A stretch of 64,000 nucleotides of DNA, from NCBI RefSeq assembly GCF_013408245.1, contig NZ_JACBYS010000001.1:62001-126000 (forward strand), written 5' to 3'. The number at the start of each line of letters is the position of its first letter. Positions within the stretch are counted from its first letter, which is position 1. This stretch comes from Duganella sp. 1224. GTDB taxonomy: Bacteria; Pseudomonadota; Gammaproteobacteria; Burkholderiales; Burkholderiaceae_D. This document shows positions 1-8,094 of the stretch, piece after piece. The translations under genes and the position numbers were made by a program. The notes under the pieces were generated by a model, which was given only the letters and a program-made list of their open reading frames with translations, did no database searches and was not told the DNA's origin.

Positions 1-304
1 CCGGCCGGCGCGCGGCAAACGAGGAATAGGTCTGCCACTCGCCGCCGGGCAGGCGCAGCTTCAGCGTCAGGTCGCCGAGGTGGCGGTAGCCGTCGAACTG
101 GCGCTCTTCCTCGCGCGGGCCGAGCGTGAAGTCGAAGCTGGGATCAAGCACCGGCGTCAGCCGCGCCAGCGTCTGGGTGTCGGTGCGCAGCGCGAACAGC
201 CACTGCGGCGTGCTGTAGGCCTTGGTCTTGATGGCCGGGTAGTCGGCGGCCAGCGCCGGCACGGCCGCCAGCAGCGCCAGCGGCAGGGTGAAATATGGCT
301 TCAT
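1..304 (-). CDS. Secreted protein of unknown function, cut by the left edge of the window
   Basis: Only the first 101 codons are present; the rest lies beyond the left edge. The protein starts with a typical Sec signal peptide (MKPYFTLPLALLAAVPALA, then AADYP), so the mature protein should be periplasmic or exported. The visible mature part (QWLFALRTDTQTL... FTLGPREEERQFDGYRH) has no cysteine or catalytic motif that I recognise. It is transcribed divergently from rpsF, with about 160 bp between the two starts. I do not recognise the family. Confidence 0.7.
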   Translation of the reverse strand, partial: MKPYFTLPLALLAAVPALAADYPAIKTKAYSTPQWLFALRTDTQTLARLTPVLDPSFDFTLGPREEERQFDGYRHLGDLTLKLRLPGGEWQTYSSFAARRP

Positions 305-380
305 GGGCAATCCTGTTATAACGGCAAGGAAGCCGCACTGTAACACCGGCCACGTCAAGCTGGCGTTTCGCTTGAAAAGC

Positions 381-389
381 TGCTATAGT
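381..389 (+). promoter_or_regulatory. Putative extended -10 promoter of the rpsF operon
   Basis: The sequence TGC-TATAGT is an extended -10 element (TGn followed by a 5/6 match to TATAAT) 75 bases before rpsF. The hexamer 17 bases upstream (361-366) is a poor -35, as is usual for extended -10 promoters. This is a motif call only. The interval 305-463 shows nothing else. Confidence 0.45.
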
Positions 390-463
390 CGCGGGCTTAC
401 CTCTTCCCACACCTGTCTTGACGCCAGGGTGGGCTATTTTCACAAGTCCTTAAGGGAGTTTAC

Positions 464-844
464 ATGCGTCACTACGAAATCGTATTTATCGTCCACCCGG
501 ACCAGAGCGAGCAAGTGCCCGCCATGATCGAACGTTACAAAACCACCGTAACGACCCGCGGCGGCGCCGTCCACCGCGTGGAAGACTGGGGCCGTCGCCA
601 AATGGCTTACTCGATCCAGAAACTGGCCAAGGCACACTACATCTGCCTGAACATCGAATGCGACAACGAGACCCTGGTCGAGCTGGAAACCGCATTCAAA
701 TTCAATGATGCCGTGCTGCGTCACCTGACCGTCAAGATGAAGAAAGCGGAAACCGCGCCTTCGCCGATGATGAAGTCGGTACAACGCGAAGATGCAGCGA
801 AATCGCATCGCGCCGAAGCCCCAGCCGCTCCAGCCGCTGCTTAA
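464..844 (+). CDS. rpsF: 30S ribosomal protein S6
   Basis: The 126-aa product begins [19 protein letters not shown], the classical S6 N-terminus, and contains the conserved [19 protein letters not shown] segment near residues 33-51. S6 binds 16S rRNA in the small-subunit platform as a heterodimer with S18, which is encoded two genes downstream. The C-terminus carries the Ala/Pro-rich extension common in betaproteobacterial S6. A Shine-Dalgarno (TAAGGGAG) precedes the ATG. It is first in the conserved rpsF-priB-rpsR-rplI operon. Confidence 0.98.
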   Translation: MRHYEIVFIVHPDQSEQVPAMIERYKTTVTTRGGAVHRVEDWGRRQMAYSIQKLAKAHYICLNIECDNETLVELETAFKFNDAVLRHLTVKMKKAETAPSPMMKSVQREDAAKSHRAEAPAAPAAA

Positions 845-865
845 TTGTTCTGAGAAGGAACCGCG

Positions 866-1171
866 CTGAACCAGCTCCAGTTCATCGCCCTCATCGCCGA
901 GCGGGAAGCGATCCGCTATACCCCAGCCGGCATGCCGATCGTCAACGCTGTACTCCAGCACCGGTCGCAGCAGATGGAGGCGGGCATCGCCCGGTTGACC
1001 GAGTTTGAAGTGTCCGCGATTGCCGCGGGCGAGATTTCAGGCCGGTTCAGTCAGGCGCCGCTGGGTGGCCTGTACCAGTTCGCCGGTTTCCTCAGCAAGA
1101 AAAGCCGCAATAGCAAAAGCCTGGTGTTTCACATCATTGATTTTAGTGCTGTCGCAGACAGCTCAATTTAG
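866..1171 (+). CDS. priB: Primosomal replication protein N (PriB), apparently starting at CTG
   Basis: The frame encodes NQLQFIALIAEREAIRYTPAG, then ...EISGRFSQAPLGGLYQFAGFL and SRNSKSLVFHI, the single-stranded-DNA-binding OB fold of PriB, which helps reload DnaB at stalled forks. The family normally begins M-N-Q-L. Here that position is a CTG (866-868), preceded by a good Shine-Dalgarno (AGAAGGA, 853-859). The frame is closed by TGA at 851, and the next ATG (932) would remove 22 conserved residues. No ATG, GTG or TTG lies between, so CTG is the only near-cognate start that gives a full-length 101-aa protein. It lies 21 bp after rpsF and 15 bp before rpsR, in the usual operon position. Confidence 0.9.
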   Translation: MNQLQFIALIAEREAIRYTPAGMPIVNAVLQHRSQQMEAGIARLTEFEVSAIAAGEISGRFSQAPLGGLYQFAGFLSKKSRNSKSLVFHIIDFSAVADSSI

Positions 1172-1186
1172 ATACAGGAGCCTCAC

Positions 1187-1477
1187 ATGGCATTCGGTAA
1201 AAAGTTCGACAAAAACAAGCTCAAGCTGAAAGAAAAGCGCAAGCAACAAAACCCACTGTTCAAGCGCAAGAAGTTCTGCCGCTTCACCGCCGCTGGCGTT
1301 GAGCAGGTAGACTACAAAGACGTAGACACCCTGAAGGACTTCATCCAGGAAAACGGCAAAATCATGCCAGCACGTCTGACCGGCACCAAAGCCCACTACC
1401 AGCGTCAAGTTGACACCGCGATCAAGCGCGCGCGTTACCTGGCCCTGCTGCCGTACACCGATCTGCACAACGCCTAA
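1187..1477 (+). CDS. rpsR: 30S ribosomal protein S18
   Basis: A 96-aa basic protein containing [21 protein letters not shown] and the S18 signature [18 protein letters not shown], followed by [16 protein letters not shown]18 pairs with S6 in the 30S platform. The ATG follows a clear Shine-Dalgarno (ACAGGAG). It sits between priB and rplI as in other Burkholderiales, with 27 bp to rplI. Its N-terminus ([20 protein letters not shown]) is a lysine-rich extension typical of the betaproteobacterial form. Confidence 0.98.
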   Translation: MAFGKKFDKNKLKLKEKRKQQNPLFKRKKFCRFTAAGVEQVDYKDVDTLKDFIQENGKIMPARLTGTKAHYQRQVDTAIKRARYLALLPYTDLHNA

Positions 1478-1504
1478 TCGCGGCAGAGTAACTGGAGAAG
1501 AACT

Positions 1505-1957
1505 ATGCAAATCATTCTGTTGGAAAAAGTTGTCAACCTGGGCAACCTGGGTGAAGTCGTTAAAGTCAAGGACGGCTACGCACGTAACTTCCTGATCCCG
1601 CAAAAGATGGCCCGTCGCGCCACCACCTCGGCGATCGCGGAATTCGAAGCCAAGCGCGCTGAACTGGAAAAAGCCGCTGCCGCCAAGCTGGCCGCCGCCC
1701 AAGCCCAGGGCGAAAAGCTGAACGGCATGACCGTGACCGTGTCGCAGAAAGCCGGCGTGGACGGCCGTCTGTTCGGTTCGGTCACCAACTTCGACATCGC
1801 TGAAGCGCTGACCAAGGCCGGCTTCGCAGTGGAAAAAGCCGCTGTGCGTCTGCCAACCGGTCCGCTGAAGACCGTGGGCGAGTTCCCAGTCACCGTCTCG
1901 CTGCACACCGACGTGCTGGCGGAAGTGACCGTTGCCGTGGTAGGCGAAGCCGCCTAA
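1505..1957 (+). CDS. rplI: 50S ribosomal protein L9
   Basis: A 150-aa protein with the L9 N-terminal 23S rRNA-binding domain ([21 protein letters not shown] and [13 protein letters not shown]), a long connecting helix rich in Ala, Glu and Lys (about residues 42-75), and the C-terminal domain ([28 protein letters not shown]). Normal length for the family. It is the last gene of the operon and is followed by an intrinsic terminator at 2002-2032. Confidence 0.98.
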   Translation: MQIILLEKVVNLGNLGEVVKVKDGYARNFLIPQKMARRATTSAIAEFEAKRAELEKAAAAKLAAAQAQGEKLNGMTVTVSQKAGVDGRLFGSVTNFDIAEALTKAGFAVEKAAVRLPTGPLKTVGEFPVTVSLHTDVLAEVTVAVVGEAA

Positions 1958-2001
1958 GACTGGACCGGGCGGCAACGCCTGTCTGGTTTGCAACACCCTT
2001 G

Positions 2002-2032
2002 AAAAAAGCCGGGCTGCGCCCCGGCTTTTTTC
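2002..2032 (+). terminator. Rho-independent terminator of the rpsF-rplI operon
   Basis: An A-run is followed by GCCGGG, a short loop (CTGCG), CCCCGGC and a T-run. The symmetric A/T tracts extend the stem. It lies 45 bp after rplI and just upstream of the dnaB promoter. Confidence 0.9.
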
Positions 2033-2064
2033 TCGTCATAATTTTGTAGTACGGCACAAGCAGG

Positions 2065-2070
2065 TATAAT
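2065..2070 (+). promoter_or_regulatory. Consensus -10 box abutting the dnaB start (possible leaderless mRNA)
   Basis: A perfect TATAAT ends at 2070, and the dnaB ATG begins at 2078 after seven bases (TCGCGCC). Transcription normally starts six to eight bases after the -10, at 2077-2078, on or next to the start codon. There is no Shine-Dalgarno in the gap. The -35 region (TTTGTA near 2043) is weak. Confidence 0.55.
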
Positions 2071-2077
2071 TCGCGCC

Positions 2078-3463
2078 ATGAACGCCCCCTCCGATCCGCA
2101 AGTCGATTCGCTCCGCGTCCCGCCGCATTCCATCGAAGCAGAACAGTCCGTCATCGGCGGCCTGCTGCGCGACAATGCCGCGTTCGACCGCATCGCCGAC
2201 ATGATGCAGCCGGAAGACTTTTACCGCTACGATCACCGCATCATCTTTGAACAAATTGTTAAGATGATCAACGGCTCCAAGCCGGCCGACGTGATCACCG
2301 TGTTCGAGAACCTGACCCAGCTGGGCAAGGCCGACGACGTCGGCGGCCTGACCTACCTGAACGCGATGGCGCAGAACACGCCGTCGGCGGCCAACATCCG
2401 CCGCTACGCCGAGATCGTGCGCGACCGCTCGGTGCTGCGCCAGCTGATCACCGTGGCCGACGACATCTCGGGCCAGGCGTTCAGCCCGCAGGGCAAGGAA
2501 ACCAAGGAAATCCTCGACGAGGCCGAGTCGCGCATCTTCGCCATCGCCGAGCAGGGCGCGCGCGGCGCCGCCGGCTGGCTGGCGGTGCAACCGCTGCTGA
2601 CCCAGGTGGTCGAGCGCATCGACGAGCTGTACTCGCGCGAGAACCAGTCGGAAATCACCGGCGTGCCGACCGGCTTCATCGACCTCGACCGCATGACCTC
2701 GGGCCTGCAGCCGGGCGACCTGGTGATCGTCGCCGGCCGCCCGTCGATGGGCAAGACCGCGTTCTCGGTCAACATCGGCGAAAACGTCGCCATCGAGGCC
2801 GGCCTGCCGGTCGCCATCTTCTCGATGGAGATGGGCGGCGCCCAGCTGGCGATGCGTATGCTGGGCTCGGTCGGCCAGCTCGACCAGCACCGCCTGCGCA
2901 CCGGCCGCCTGAACGACGAGGACTGGCCGCGCCTGACGCACGCCATCCAGAAGATGAACGACGCCCAGGTGTTCATCGACGAAACCCCGGCGCTGAACCC
3001 GATCGAGATGCGCGCCCGCGCGCGCCGCCTGGCGCGCCAGTGCGGCAAGCTGGGCCTGATCATCGTCGACTACCTGCAGCTGATGCAGGGGTCCAAGCCG
3101 GGCGACAACCGCGCCTCCGAGATCTCGGAGATCTCGCGCTCGCTGAAGGGCCTGGCCAAGGAGCTGGGCTGCCCGGTGATCGCGCTGTCGCAGCTGAACC
3201 GCTCGCTGGAGCAACGCCCCAACAAACGCCCGGTCATGTCCGACCTGCGCGAATCGGGCGCCATCGAGCAGGACGCGGACGTCATCATCTTCCTGTATCG
3301 CGACGAGGTCTACAACCCGGACTCGCCGGATAAGGGCACCGCCGAGATCATCATCGGCAAGCAGCGTAACGGTCCGATCGGCGCGGTACGCCTGACCTGG
3401 ATCGGCGCCTATACCAAGTTTGGCAATTACGTCGGTAACCTGTCTATCTATCAGGGCGACTAA
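2078..3463 (+). CDS. dnaB: Replicative DNA helicase DnaB
   Basis: The 461-aa product begins with the DnaB N-terminal primase-interaction domain (LRVPPHSIEAEQSVIGGLL) and continues with the RecA-like helicase domain: Walker A GRPSMGKT at residues 220-227, EMGGAQLAMRM, IIVDYLQLM (Walker B) and ALSQLNRSLEQRPNKRP. No intein or insertion is visible. It forms the hexameric helicase that unwinds the chromosome ahead of the fork, and neighbouring priB serves the same restart pathway. Start choice: MNAPSDPQVDSLRVPPH matches the family N-terminus, although no Shine-Dalgarno precedes it and the -10 box sits only seven bases upstream. Confidence 0.98.
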   Translation: MNAPSDPQVDSLRVPPHSIEAEQSVIGGLLRDNAAFDRIADMMQPEDFYRYDHRIIFEQIVKMINGSKPADVITVFENLTQLGKADDVGGLTYLNAMAQNTPSAANIRRYAEIVRDRSVLRQLITVADDISGQAFSPQGKETKEILDEAESRIFAIAEQGARGAAGWLAVQPLLTQVVERIDELYSRENQSEITGVPTGFIDLDRMTSGLQPGDLVIVAGRPSMGKTAFSVNIGENVAIEAGLPVAIFSMEMGGAQLAMRMLGSVGQLDQHRLRTGRLNDEDWPRLTHAIQKMNDAQVFIDETPALNPIEMRARARRLARQCGKLGLIIVDYLQLMQGSKPGDNRASEISEISRSLKGLAKELGCPVIALSQLNRSLEQRPNKRPVMSDLRESGAIEQDADVIIFLYRDEVYNPDSPDKGTAEIIIGKQRNGPIGAVRLTWIGAYTKFGNYVGNLSIYQGD

Positions 3464-3527
3464 CCCTTGCGCCGGCATGTCATCCGCCGTGCCGGCGATC
3501 TGCAGTAGTAATAAAACGGAGAAAAAT

Positions 3528-4154
3528 ATGTTTGGACGTTTGATGCCCACCGAGGGCAAATTCTTTGACCTGTTTAATCAGCACGCCGAGCTGTGCGTCA
3601 AAGGCGCGAAAGAAATGGTGGGCCTGATGTCCAATTTCGACGACCTGGAAAACCGCGTGCACGCCATCGAGAGCATCGAGAAGCAGGCCGACAAGATCAC
3701 CTACCAGACCGTCGACCTGCTGCACAAGACCTTCATCACGCCGATCGACCGCGACGACATCCACAAGCTGATCACCCGCCAGGACGACATCCTCGACCTG
3801 CTGGAGGACGCCGCCCAGACCGTGTCGCTGTACGACCTGCACTCGGTGACGCCGGAAGCCAAGCGCCTGGCCGAGCTGGTGCTGGCCTGCGCCGAGAAGG
3901 TCAAGGAAGCGGTCAGCATGCTGCACAACATGGACAACGCGCGCCAGATCGTCTCGGTGTGCGAGGAGATCGACCGCCTGGAGTCGGACGCCGACCACGT
4001 GATGCGCGCCGCCATGTCCAAGCTGTTCCGCGACGAGCCGGACGTGCGCAACCTGATCAAGATGAAGGCCATCTACGAGATCCTGGAAACCGTGACCGAC
4101 CGTTGCGAGGATGTGGCCAACATCATCGAAGGCATCATCGTCGAAAACGCATAA
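3528..4154 (+). CDS. DUF47/PhoU-like accessory protein of the Pit transporter
   Basis: A 208-aa all-helical protein (MFGRLMPTEGKFFDLFNQHA) with the PhoU-like metal-binding pattern DRDDIHKLITRQDDILD near residues 77-93 and EICEEIDRLESDAD-type repeats. DUF47 proteins are encoded beside Pit phosphate permeases and are thought to modulate them at the membrane. The ATG at 3528 follows ACGGAGAAAAAT, a good Shine-Dalgarno. An upstream in-frame start at 3420 would overlap dnaB and is rejected. The phosphate permease gene starts 10 bp downstream, so the pair is an operon. Confidence 0.92.
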   Translation: MFGRLMPTEGKFFDLFNQHAELCVKGAKEMVGLMSNFDDLENRVHAIESIEKQADKITYQTVDLLHKTFITPIDRDDIHKLITRQDDILDLLEDAAQTVSLYDLHSVTPEAKRLAELVLACAEKVKEAVSMLHNMDNARQIVSVCEEIDRLESDADHVMRAAMSKLFRDEPDVRNLIKMKAIYEILETVTDRCEDVANIIEGIIVENA

Positions 4155-4164
4155 GAACAACAAC

Positions 4165-5175
4165 ATGCATACCATTCAAATCAGTCTGTACGTGCTGATC
4201 CTGCTGATCGGGCTGGCGCTGATCTTCGACTTCATGAACGGCTTCCACGACGCCGCCAACGCCATCGCCACCGTGGTCTCGACCGGCGTGCTGAAGCCGC
4301 AGACGGCGGTGGCCATGGCCGCGCTGTTCAACTTCGTGGCGATCTTCGTGGTTGGCCTGCACGTGGCCGGCACGGTGGGCAAGGGCACCATCGATCCCGG
4401 CATCGTCGACCAGTACGTGATCTTCGGGGCGCTGGTCGGCGCCATCGTGTGGAACCTGTTCACCTGGTACTACGGCATTCCGTCGTCGTCGTCGCACGCG
4501 CTGATCGGCGGCCTGGTGGGCGCGGCCGTGGCCAAGTCCGGCACCGGCGCGCTGGTCGGCGGCGGCCTGTGGAAGACCGTGCAGTGGATCATCATCTCGC
4601 CGCTGATGGGCTTTGTGTTCGGCTCGATCATCATGCTGATCGTGTCGTGGATCTTCGTGCGCTCGACGCCGCGCCGGGTCGACAAGTGGTTCCGCCGGCT
4701 GCAGCTGGTGTCGGCCGCGTCGTACAGCCTGGGCCACGGCGGCAACGATGCGCAAAAGACCATCGGCATCATCTGGATGCTGCTGATCGCGGTCGGCCAG
4801 GTGCCGGCCGGCGGCGCCGAGCCGCCGCTGTGGGTGATCGTCTCGTGCTACGGCGCGATCTCGTTCGGCACGCTGTTTGGTGGCTGGCGCATCGTCAAGA
4901 CCATGGGCCAGAAGATCACCAAGCTGAAACCGGTGGGCGGCTTCTGCGCCGAGAGCGGCGGCGCGGTGACGCTGCTGATCGCCTCGCACTTCGGCGTGCC
5001 GGTGTCGACCACCCATACGATTACCGGCGCGATTGTCGGCGTCGGTTCGGCGCAGAAGATGTCGGCGGTGCGCTGGGGCGTGGCCGGCAACATCGTCTGG
5101 GCCTGGATCTTCACCATCCCCGCCTCGGCCTTCGTGGCCGCGCTGGCCTGGTGGGTCGGACACCACATCATGTAA
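4165..5175 (+). CDS. pit: Inorganic phosphate transporter, Pit family
   Basis: A 336-aa polytopic inner-membrane protein. The family's two inverted-repeat signatures are visible: DFMNGFHDAANAIATVVSTG near residues 22-41 and SLGHGGNDAQKTIGI in the second half. The helix motifs SSSSHALIGGLVGAA and VSTTHTITGAIVGVG are also present. Pit proteins carry metal-phosphate/H+ symport. It follows the DUF47 gene by 10 bp and is followed at once by a terminator. The start at 4165 gives the canonical N-terminus (MHTIQISLYVLILLIGLAL); the upstream in-frame codon at 4111 overlaps DUF47. Confidence 0.95.
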   Translation: MHTIQISLYVLILLIGLALIFDFMNGFHDAANAIATVVSTGVLKPQTAVAMAALFNFVAIFVVGLHVAGTVGKGTIDPGIVDQYVIFGALVGAIVWNLFTWYYGIPSSSSHALIGGLVGAAVAKSGTGALVGGGLWKTVQWIIISPLMGFVFGSIIMLIVSWIFVRSTPRRVDKWFRRLQLVSAASYSLGHGGNDAQKTIGIIWMLLIAVGQVPAGGAEPPLWVIVSCYGAISFGTLFGGWRIVKTMGQKITKLKPVGGFCAESGGAVTLLIASHFGVPVSTTHTITGAIVGVGSAQKMSAVRWGVAGNIVWAWIFTIPASAFVAALAWWVGHHIM

Positions 5176-5202
5176 AAAAAGGGAGCCGCGGCTCCCTTTT
5201 TT
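5174..5202. terminator. Bidirectional intrinsic terminator between pit and the SDR gene
   Basis: A-run, GGGAGCC, GCG, GGCTCCC-type arm, T-run. The A and T flanks are symmetric, so it can terminate both the plus-strand pit operon and the convergent minus-strand oxidoreductase gene. Confidence 0.88.
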
Positions 5203-5210
5203 AATGCGGC

Positions 5211-5972
5211 TTACTGCGCCGGCTGGCCGTTGGACGCCATCAGCCCGGCATCGACCGGCAAGTTCACGCCGGTGATGAGGCGCGCGTCGTCGCTCGCCAG
5301 GAATGCCATCGCGGCGGCGACGCCGTCGGCGTCTTCCGGCGCGCCGAGCGGCATGCGTTCCTCGAACTTGGCCACAAGGTCGGCGTCAGCAAGCATGTCC
5401 TGGGTCATGCCGGTGTTTGTGAAGCTCGGATTGACCGCGTTGACGCGCACGCCATGCTTGGCCGCGTCCAGCGCCATCGCCCGCACCATATTGCTGACGG
5501 CACCCTTCGACGTGTTGTACGCGAACATTTCCCAATCGCCGCCCAGTCCCGACACCGAGGACGTCATCACGATCGAACCGCGCGCCTTGACCAACTCCGG
5601 CATGGCCGCCTTGGCCATGTGGAAGTAACCCGCGACGTTGACGGCCATGACACGCTCGAAGTCTTCCTCGCTGGTCTGCATGATGTCGCCCTCGCTGGCG
5701 ATGCCGGCGTTGTTGATCAGGATGTCCAGCCGGCCAAAGCGCTCGACGGTGGCTGCCACGGCGCCGCGCGCCGTGTCCTTGTGCGCGGTGTCGCCGGCGC
5801 GCACCAGGACGCGGTCCGGCGGAAAGTCCGCGGCCGCCTTGTTGAGCTTGGCTTCGTCGATATCGAGCATCGTGACATTCGCGCCTTCCTGGATGAAACG
5901 GCGGGTGGCCGCCAACCCCATGCCGGAAGCGGCGCCAGTAACCAGCACGGTCTTGCCTTTAAAACGGTCCAT
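5211..5972 (-). CDS. Short-chain dehydrogenase/reductase (SDR)
   Basis: A 253-aa classical SDR. The nucleotide-binding TGAASGMG lies at residues 12-19, NNAG at 86-89, the catalytic Ser in MTSS around 138, and the YNTSK dyad (Tyr151, Lys155). The Asp in MLDIDE after beta-strand 2 predicts a preference for NAD over NADP. C-terminal ITGVNLPVDAG is typical of the family. It is likely a soluble oxidoreductase, but the substrate cannot be read from sequence. A Shine-Dalgarno (AAGGGATAG) precedes the ATG. The gene is monocistronic, convergent with pit and divergent from the next gene. Confidence 0.92.
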   Translation of the reverse strand: MDRFKGKTVLVTGAASGMGLAATRRFIQEGANVTMLDIDEAKLNKAAADFPPDRVLVRAGDTAHKDTARGAVAATVERFGRLDILINNAGIASEGDIMQTSEEDFERVMAVNVAGYFHMAKAAMPELVKARGSIVMTSSVSGLGGDWEMFAYNTSKGAVSNMVRAMALDAAKHGVRVNAVNPSFTNTGMTQDMLADADLVAKFEERMPLGAPEDADGVAAAMAFLASDDARLITGVNLPVDAGLMASNGQPAQ

Positions 5973-6120
5973 TTTCTATCCCTTAAGAAATAAAGAATTG
6001 ATGCTGCTCACGCCGTTACGTTAGCGCGGCGGCAGCGGATGTGTCGGTGCGATAGGTCGCATCGGTGAACTGGCGCGCTTCAGGGTATAGTGACCATTTG
6101 TCTGTTATGGTGAAAAGAGC

Positions 6121-6507
6121 ATGGCCATCGATTTCGCAACCCTGAAGCACATGGCGGAGCAGTCCGCCGCGGTGACGCAAGCCTGCGGCTGTCACGACGC
6201 GCGCCTGCTGGCCTGGCGGCCGTTGCCGCCGGCGTCGCCGCTGGAGCCAGGCCAGTTCCAGGAAGCCGGCTCGCTGGTGGAAGATCCTTATGACGAGCCC
6301 ACGTTCAAGGAGTACCACGCCGCCGGCACGCAGTTGCAAAGCGACGACGCGCCCATCGCGCCGCGCTACTATCCGGCCAACCGCAGCGAGGTGGTGCGCT
6401 GCGTGCAGTGCGGCCGCCTCTACCTGCGCTACACCGAGGGCGGCGGCTATTTCACCGAAGTCCGCCTGCGTGCGCTGCGCCCCGAGTTGCTGGTGGATGT
6501 TGCCTGA
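6121..6507 (+). CDS. Small cysteine-containing protein of unknown function
   Basis: A 128-aa soluble protein without signal peptide or membrane segment. It has an N-terminal CGC (residues 22-24, QACGCHDARLLAW) and a later CVQCGRLYLRY (about 100-110). These two pairs could form a zinc knuckle linking distant parts of the chain. The C-terminal RYTEGGGYFTEVRLRAL resembles small Zn-ribbon-like proteins. I do not recognise a named family. A TATAGT -10 box at 6086-6091 and the purine-rich GAAAAGAG before the ATG support expression. It precedes the sulfur-transfer operon by 52 bp and may or may not belong to it. Confidence 0.7.
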   Translation: MAIDFATLKHMAEQSAAVTQACGCHDARLLAWRPLPPASPLEPGQFQEAGSLVEDPYDEPTFKEYHAAGTQLQSDDAPIAPRYYPANRSEVVRCVQCGRLYLRYTEGGGYFTEVRLRALRPELLVDVA

Positions 6508-6559
6508 ACTCAAGGCAATAACATAAACTAGCAAAATCTTCATCTTTGCATTTATCTCT

Positions 6560-6790
6560 ATGGCCGCTCACCCGCATGATCAGGAATGGAACGCCGGCGA
6601 CCTCGCCTGCGGCGAACTGGTGCTGGAGTTGCGCCGCCGCGTGCGCGCGGCGCCGGGACAGGTGTTCAAGATCATCGCCCTCGATCCCGGCGCGCCTGCC
6701 GATCTGCCGGCCTGGTGCGGCATGACCGGCCACCAGCTTATCGCCCAGGACCTGGACACCCAGACCTACTGGATCCGCGCCAAGTCCTGA
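6560..6790 (+). CDS. TusA-family sulfur carrier, first gene of the seven-gene operon
   Basis: A 76-aa protein with the TusA/SirA fold pattern. DLACGELVLELRRRVRAAPGQVFKII places a Cys near residue 17, where the family has its sulfur-accepting Cys-Pro. DLPAWCGMTGHQL has a second Cys near 53, and the chain ends in a beta-strand (TQTYWIRAKS). The usual CPxP is replaced by CGEL, so this is a divergent TusA-like protein, not canonical TusA. Such proteins pass persulfide sulfur between partners in the cytoplasm. The next gene, a DsrE-like protein, begins 33 bp downstream. The N-terminal half of the fusion at 9680 is a clear paralogue. Confidence 0.82.
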   Translation: MAAHPHDQEWNAGDLACGELVLELRRRVRAAPGQVFKIIALDPGAPADLPAWCGMTGHQLIAQDLDTQTYWIRAKS

Positions 6791-6823
6791 TTCACCCCCG
6801 CTGTACCTAACCAAGGAGTCATC

Positions 6824-7189
6824 ATGTCCGGCAAATTCCTCGTCAACCTCACCAGCGGCCTCGATAACACCGACAAGGCCACCGTCGCCTTCGTGGTCGC
6901 CAACGCTGCCGTCGCCTCCGACAAGGAAGTGATCGTGTTCCTGTCCACCGAAGCCGTGCGCCTGTCGCAGCAGGGCGTGGCCGACGCCGTCCACGAAGAG
7001 GGCTTCGCGCCGCTGAAGGAGCTGATGGACAACTTTGCCGCCAACGGCGGCCGCATGTTCGTCTGCTCGCCATGCTTCAAGAAGCGCGCGCTGGACGAGA
7101 ACAAGCTGGTGGCCGGCGCGGCCGTGGTGGGCGGCGCCAAGCTGGTCGAGTTCATGACCACCAGCGAATGCCCGAGCGTCAGCTACTAA
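6824..7189 (+). CDS. DsrE-family protein
   Basis: A 121-aa protein with the DsrE/DsrF-like alpha/beta pattern: FLVNLTSGLDNTDKATVAF, EVIVFLSTEAVRL, then MFVCSPCFKKRAL with Cys near residues 81 and 84, the region holding the active Cys in DsrE-like sulfur-transfer proteins. The C-terminal GGAKLVEFMTTSECPSVSY carries another Cys. DsrE and TusA proteins commonly exchange sulfur, so adjacency to a TusA homologue points to a relay. A strong Shine-Dalgarno (AAGGAGT) precedes the ATG. The gene for the transporter's binding protein begins 15 bp after its stop. Confidence 0.87.
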   Translation: MSGKFLVNLTSGLDNTDKATVAFVVANAAVASDKEVIVFLSTEAVRLSQQGVADAVHEEGFAPLKELMDNFAANGGRMFVCSPCFKKRALDENKLVAGAAVVGGAKLVEFMTTSECPSVSY

Positions 7190-7204
7190 CCGACAAGGAT
7201 CATC

Positions 7205-8092
7205 ATGACCGCACCCAAACGCCGTCAACTCATTAAAGCCGGCGCGCTCGCCGCCGGCGCCGTGGCGCTGAGCGGCGCCGCGCCGGTATTCGCGCAGGCC
7301 AAACGCAAGCTGCGCTTCGGCGTCGGCCCGCTGCTGCCGACCGCCGAGGACACCAGGAAAGCCTACAACGCCTTCTTCGCCCATCTGGCGAAGGAGCTCG
7401 GCGTCGACTATGAACTGCACGCCACCACGGACTGGGCCGGCATGGCCGTGGCCATGGGCTCGGGCCAGCTGGACCTGGCGTGGATGGGGCCATGGGGCTA
7501 CATCATCGCCAACAACAGCACCGGCTGCACCGCGCTGGCCACCGTCAAGTACGACGAGAAGCCGGTCTACCACGCCATCATCATCGGCAAGCCGGACCTC
7601 AAGGTCAGCAAGTTCCCCGACGATACCAAGGGCCTGAGCATCTCCTTCGCCGACATCGGCTCCACCTCGGGCTGGCTGATCCCCAGCTGGTACGCCAAGG
7701 AAGTGTGGAAGATCGATCCCAAGACCTACTGGAAGTACAGCGAGGGCGCGACCCACGCCGCCAACGAGATGGCGGTGCAGGCGGGCCAGGCCGACATGGC
7801 CACCGACTTCGACCGCAACCGCAACGCCATGATCGAGTCGGGCAAGGTCAAGCCGAATGCCAACAAGATCCTGTGGACCTCGGACCCGCTGCCGAACGAC
7901 GCCATCGCCGTGCCGAAGGGCACGTCGCCGGCGCTGATCGCGCAGATCCAGAAGATCCTGACCTCGATCACGGTGGAGCAGGCCAAGACGCTGCTGCCGA
8001 ACCACTACACCGGTTTCGTCGCCGCCAGCCATGCGGACTACGCGTCGATCGAAAAAGCCGGCCTCACGCTCGGCAAGCTGAAGAAAGGCTGA
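7205..8092 (+). CDS. PhnD-like periplasmic substrate-binding protein of an ABC transporter
   Basis: A 295-aa protein with a twin-arginine-like export signal (KRRQLIKAGALAAGAVAL ... VFAQA). The mature part is a phosphate/phosphite/phosphonate-type binding protein: LRFGVGPLLPTAEDTRKAYNAF, QLDLAWMGPWGYIIA, DIGSTSGWLIPSWYAK and YSEGATHAANEMAVQAGQAD. These correspond to the PhnD ligand-pocket segments (the family has GSTSG and a Y.SGSH-like element), but the second is altered to YSEGATH, so the ligand may not be a phosphonate. It is tightly packed with its permease and ATPase. An oxyanion with phosphorus, sulfur or selenium is plausible, but the substrate is unknown. Confidence 0.88.
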   Translation: MTAPKRRQLIKAGALAAGAVALSGAAPVFAQAKRKLRFGVGPLLPTAEDTRKAYNAFFAHLAKELGVDYELHATTDWAGMAVAMGSGQLDLAWMGPWGYIIANNSTGCTALATVKYDEKPVYHAIIIGKPDLKVSKFPDDTKGLSISFADIGSTSGWLIPSWYAKEVWKIDPKTYWKYSEGATHAANEMAVQAGQADMATDFDRNRNAMIESGKVKPNANKILWTSDPLPNDAIAVPKGTSPALIAQIQKILTSITVEQAKTLLPNHYTGFVAASHADYASIEKAGLTLGKLKKG

Positions 8093-8094
8093 GC

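Noticed and set aside
2036..3559. Long minus-strand open frame antisense to dnaB
   Set aside because: Shadow of a high-GC gene with strong third-position bias; low-complexity His/Arg/Ala-rich translation and no family motif.
4111..4164. Extended start for the phosphate transporter
   Set aside because: It would overlap the DUF47 gene and add residues not found in the family; ATG 4165 gives the normal N-terminus.
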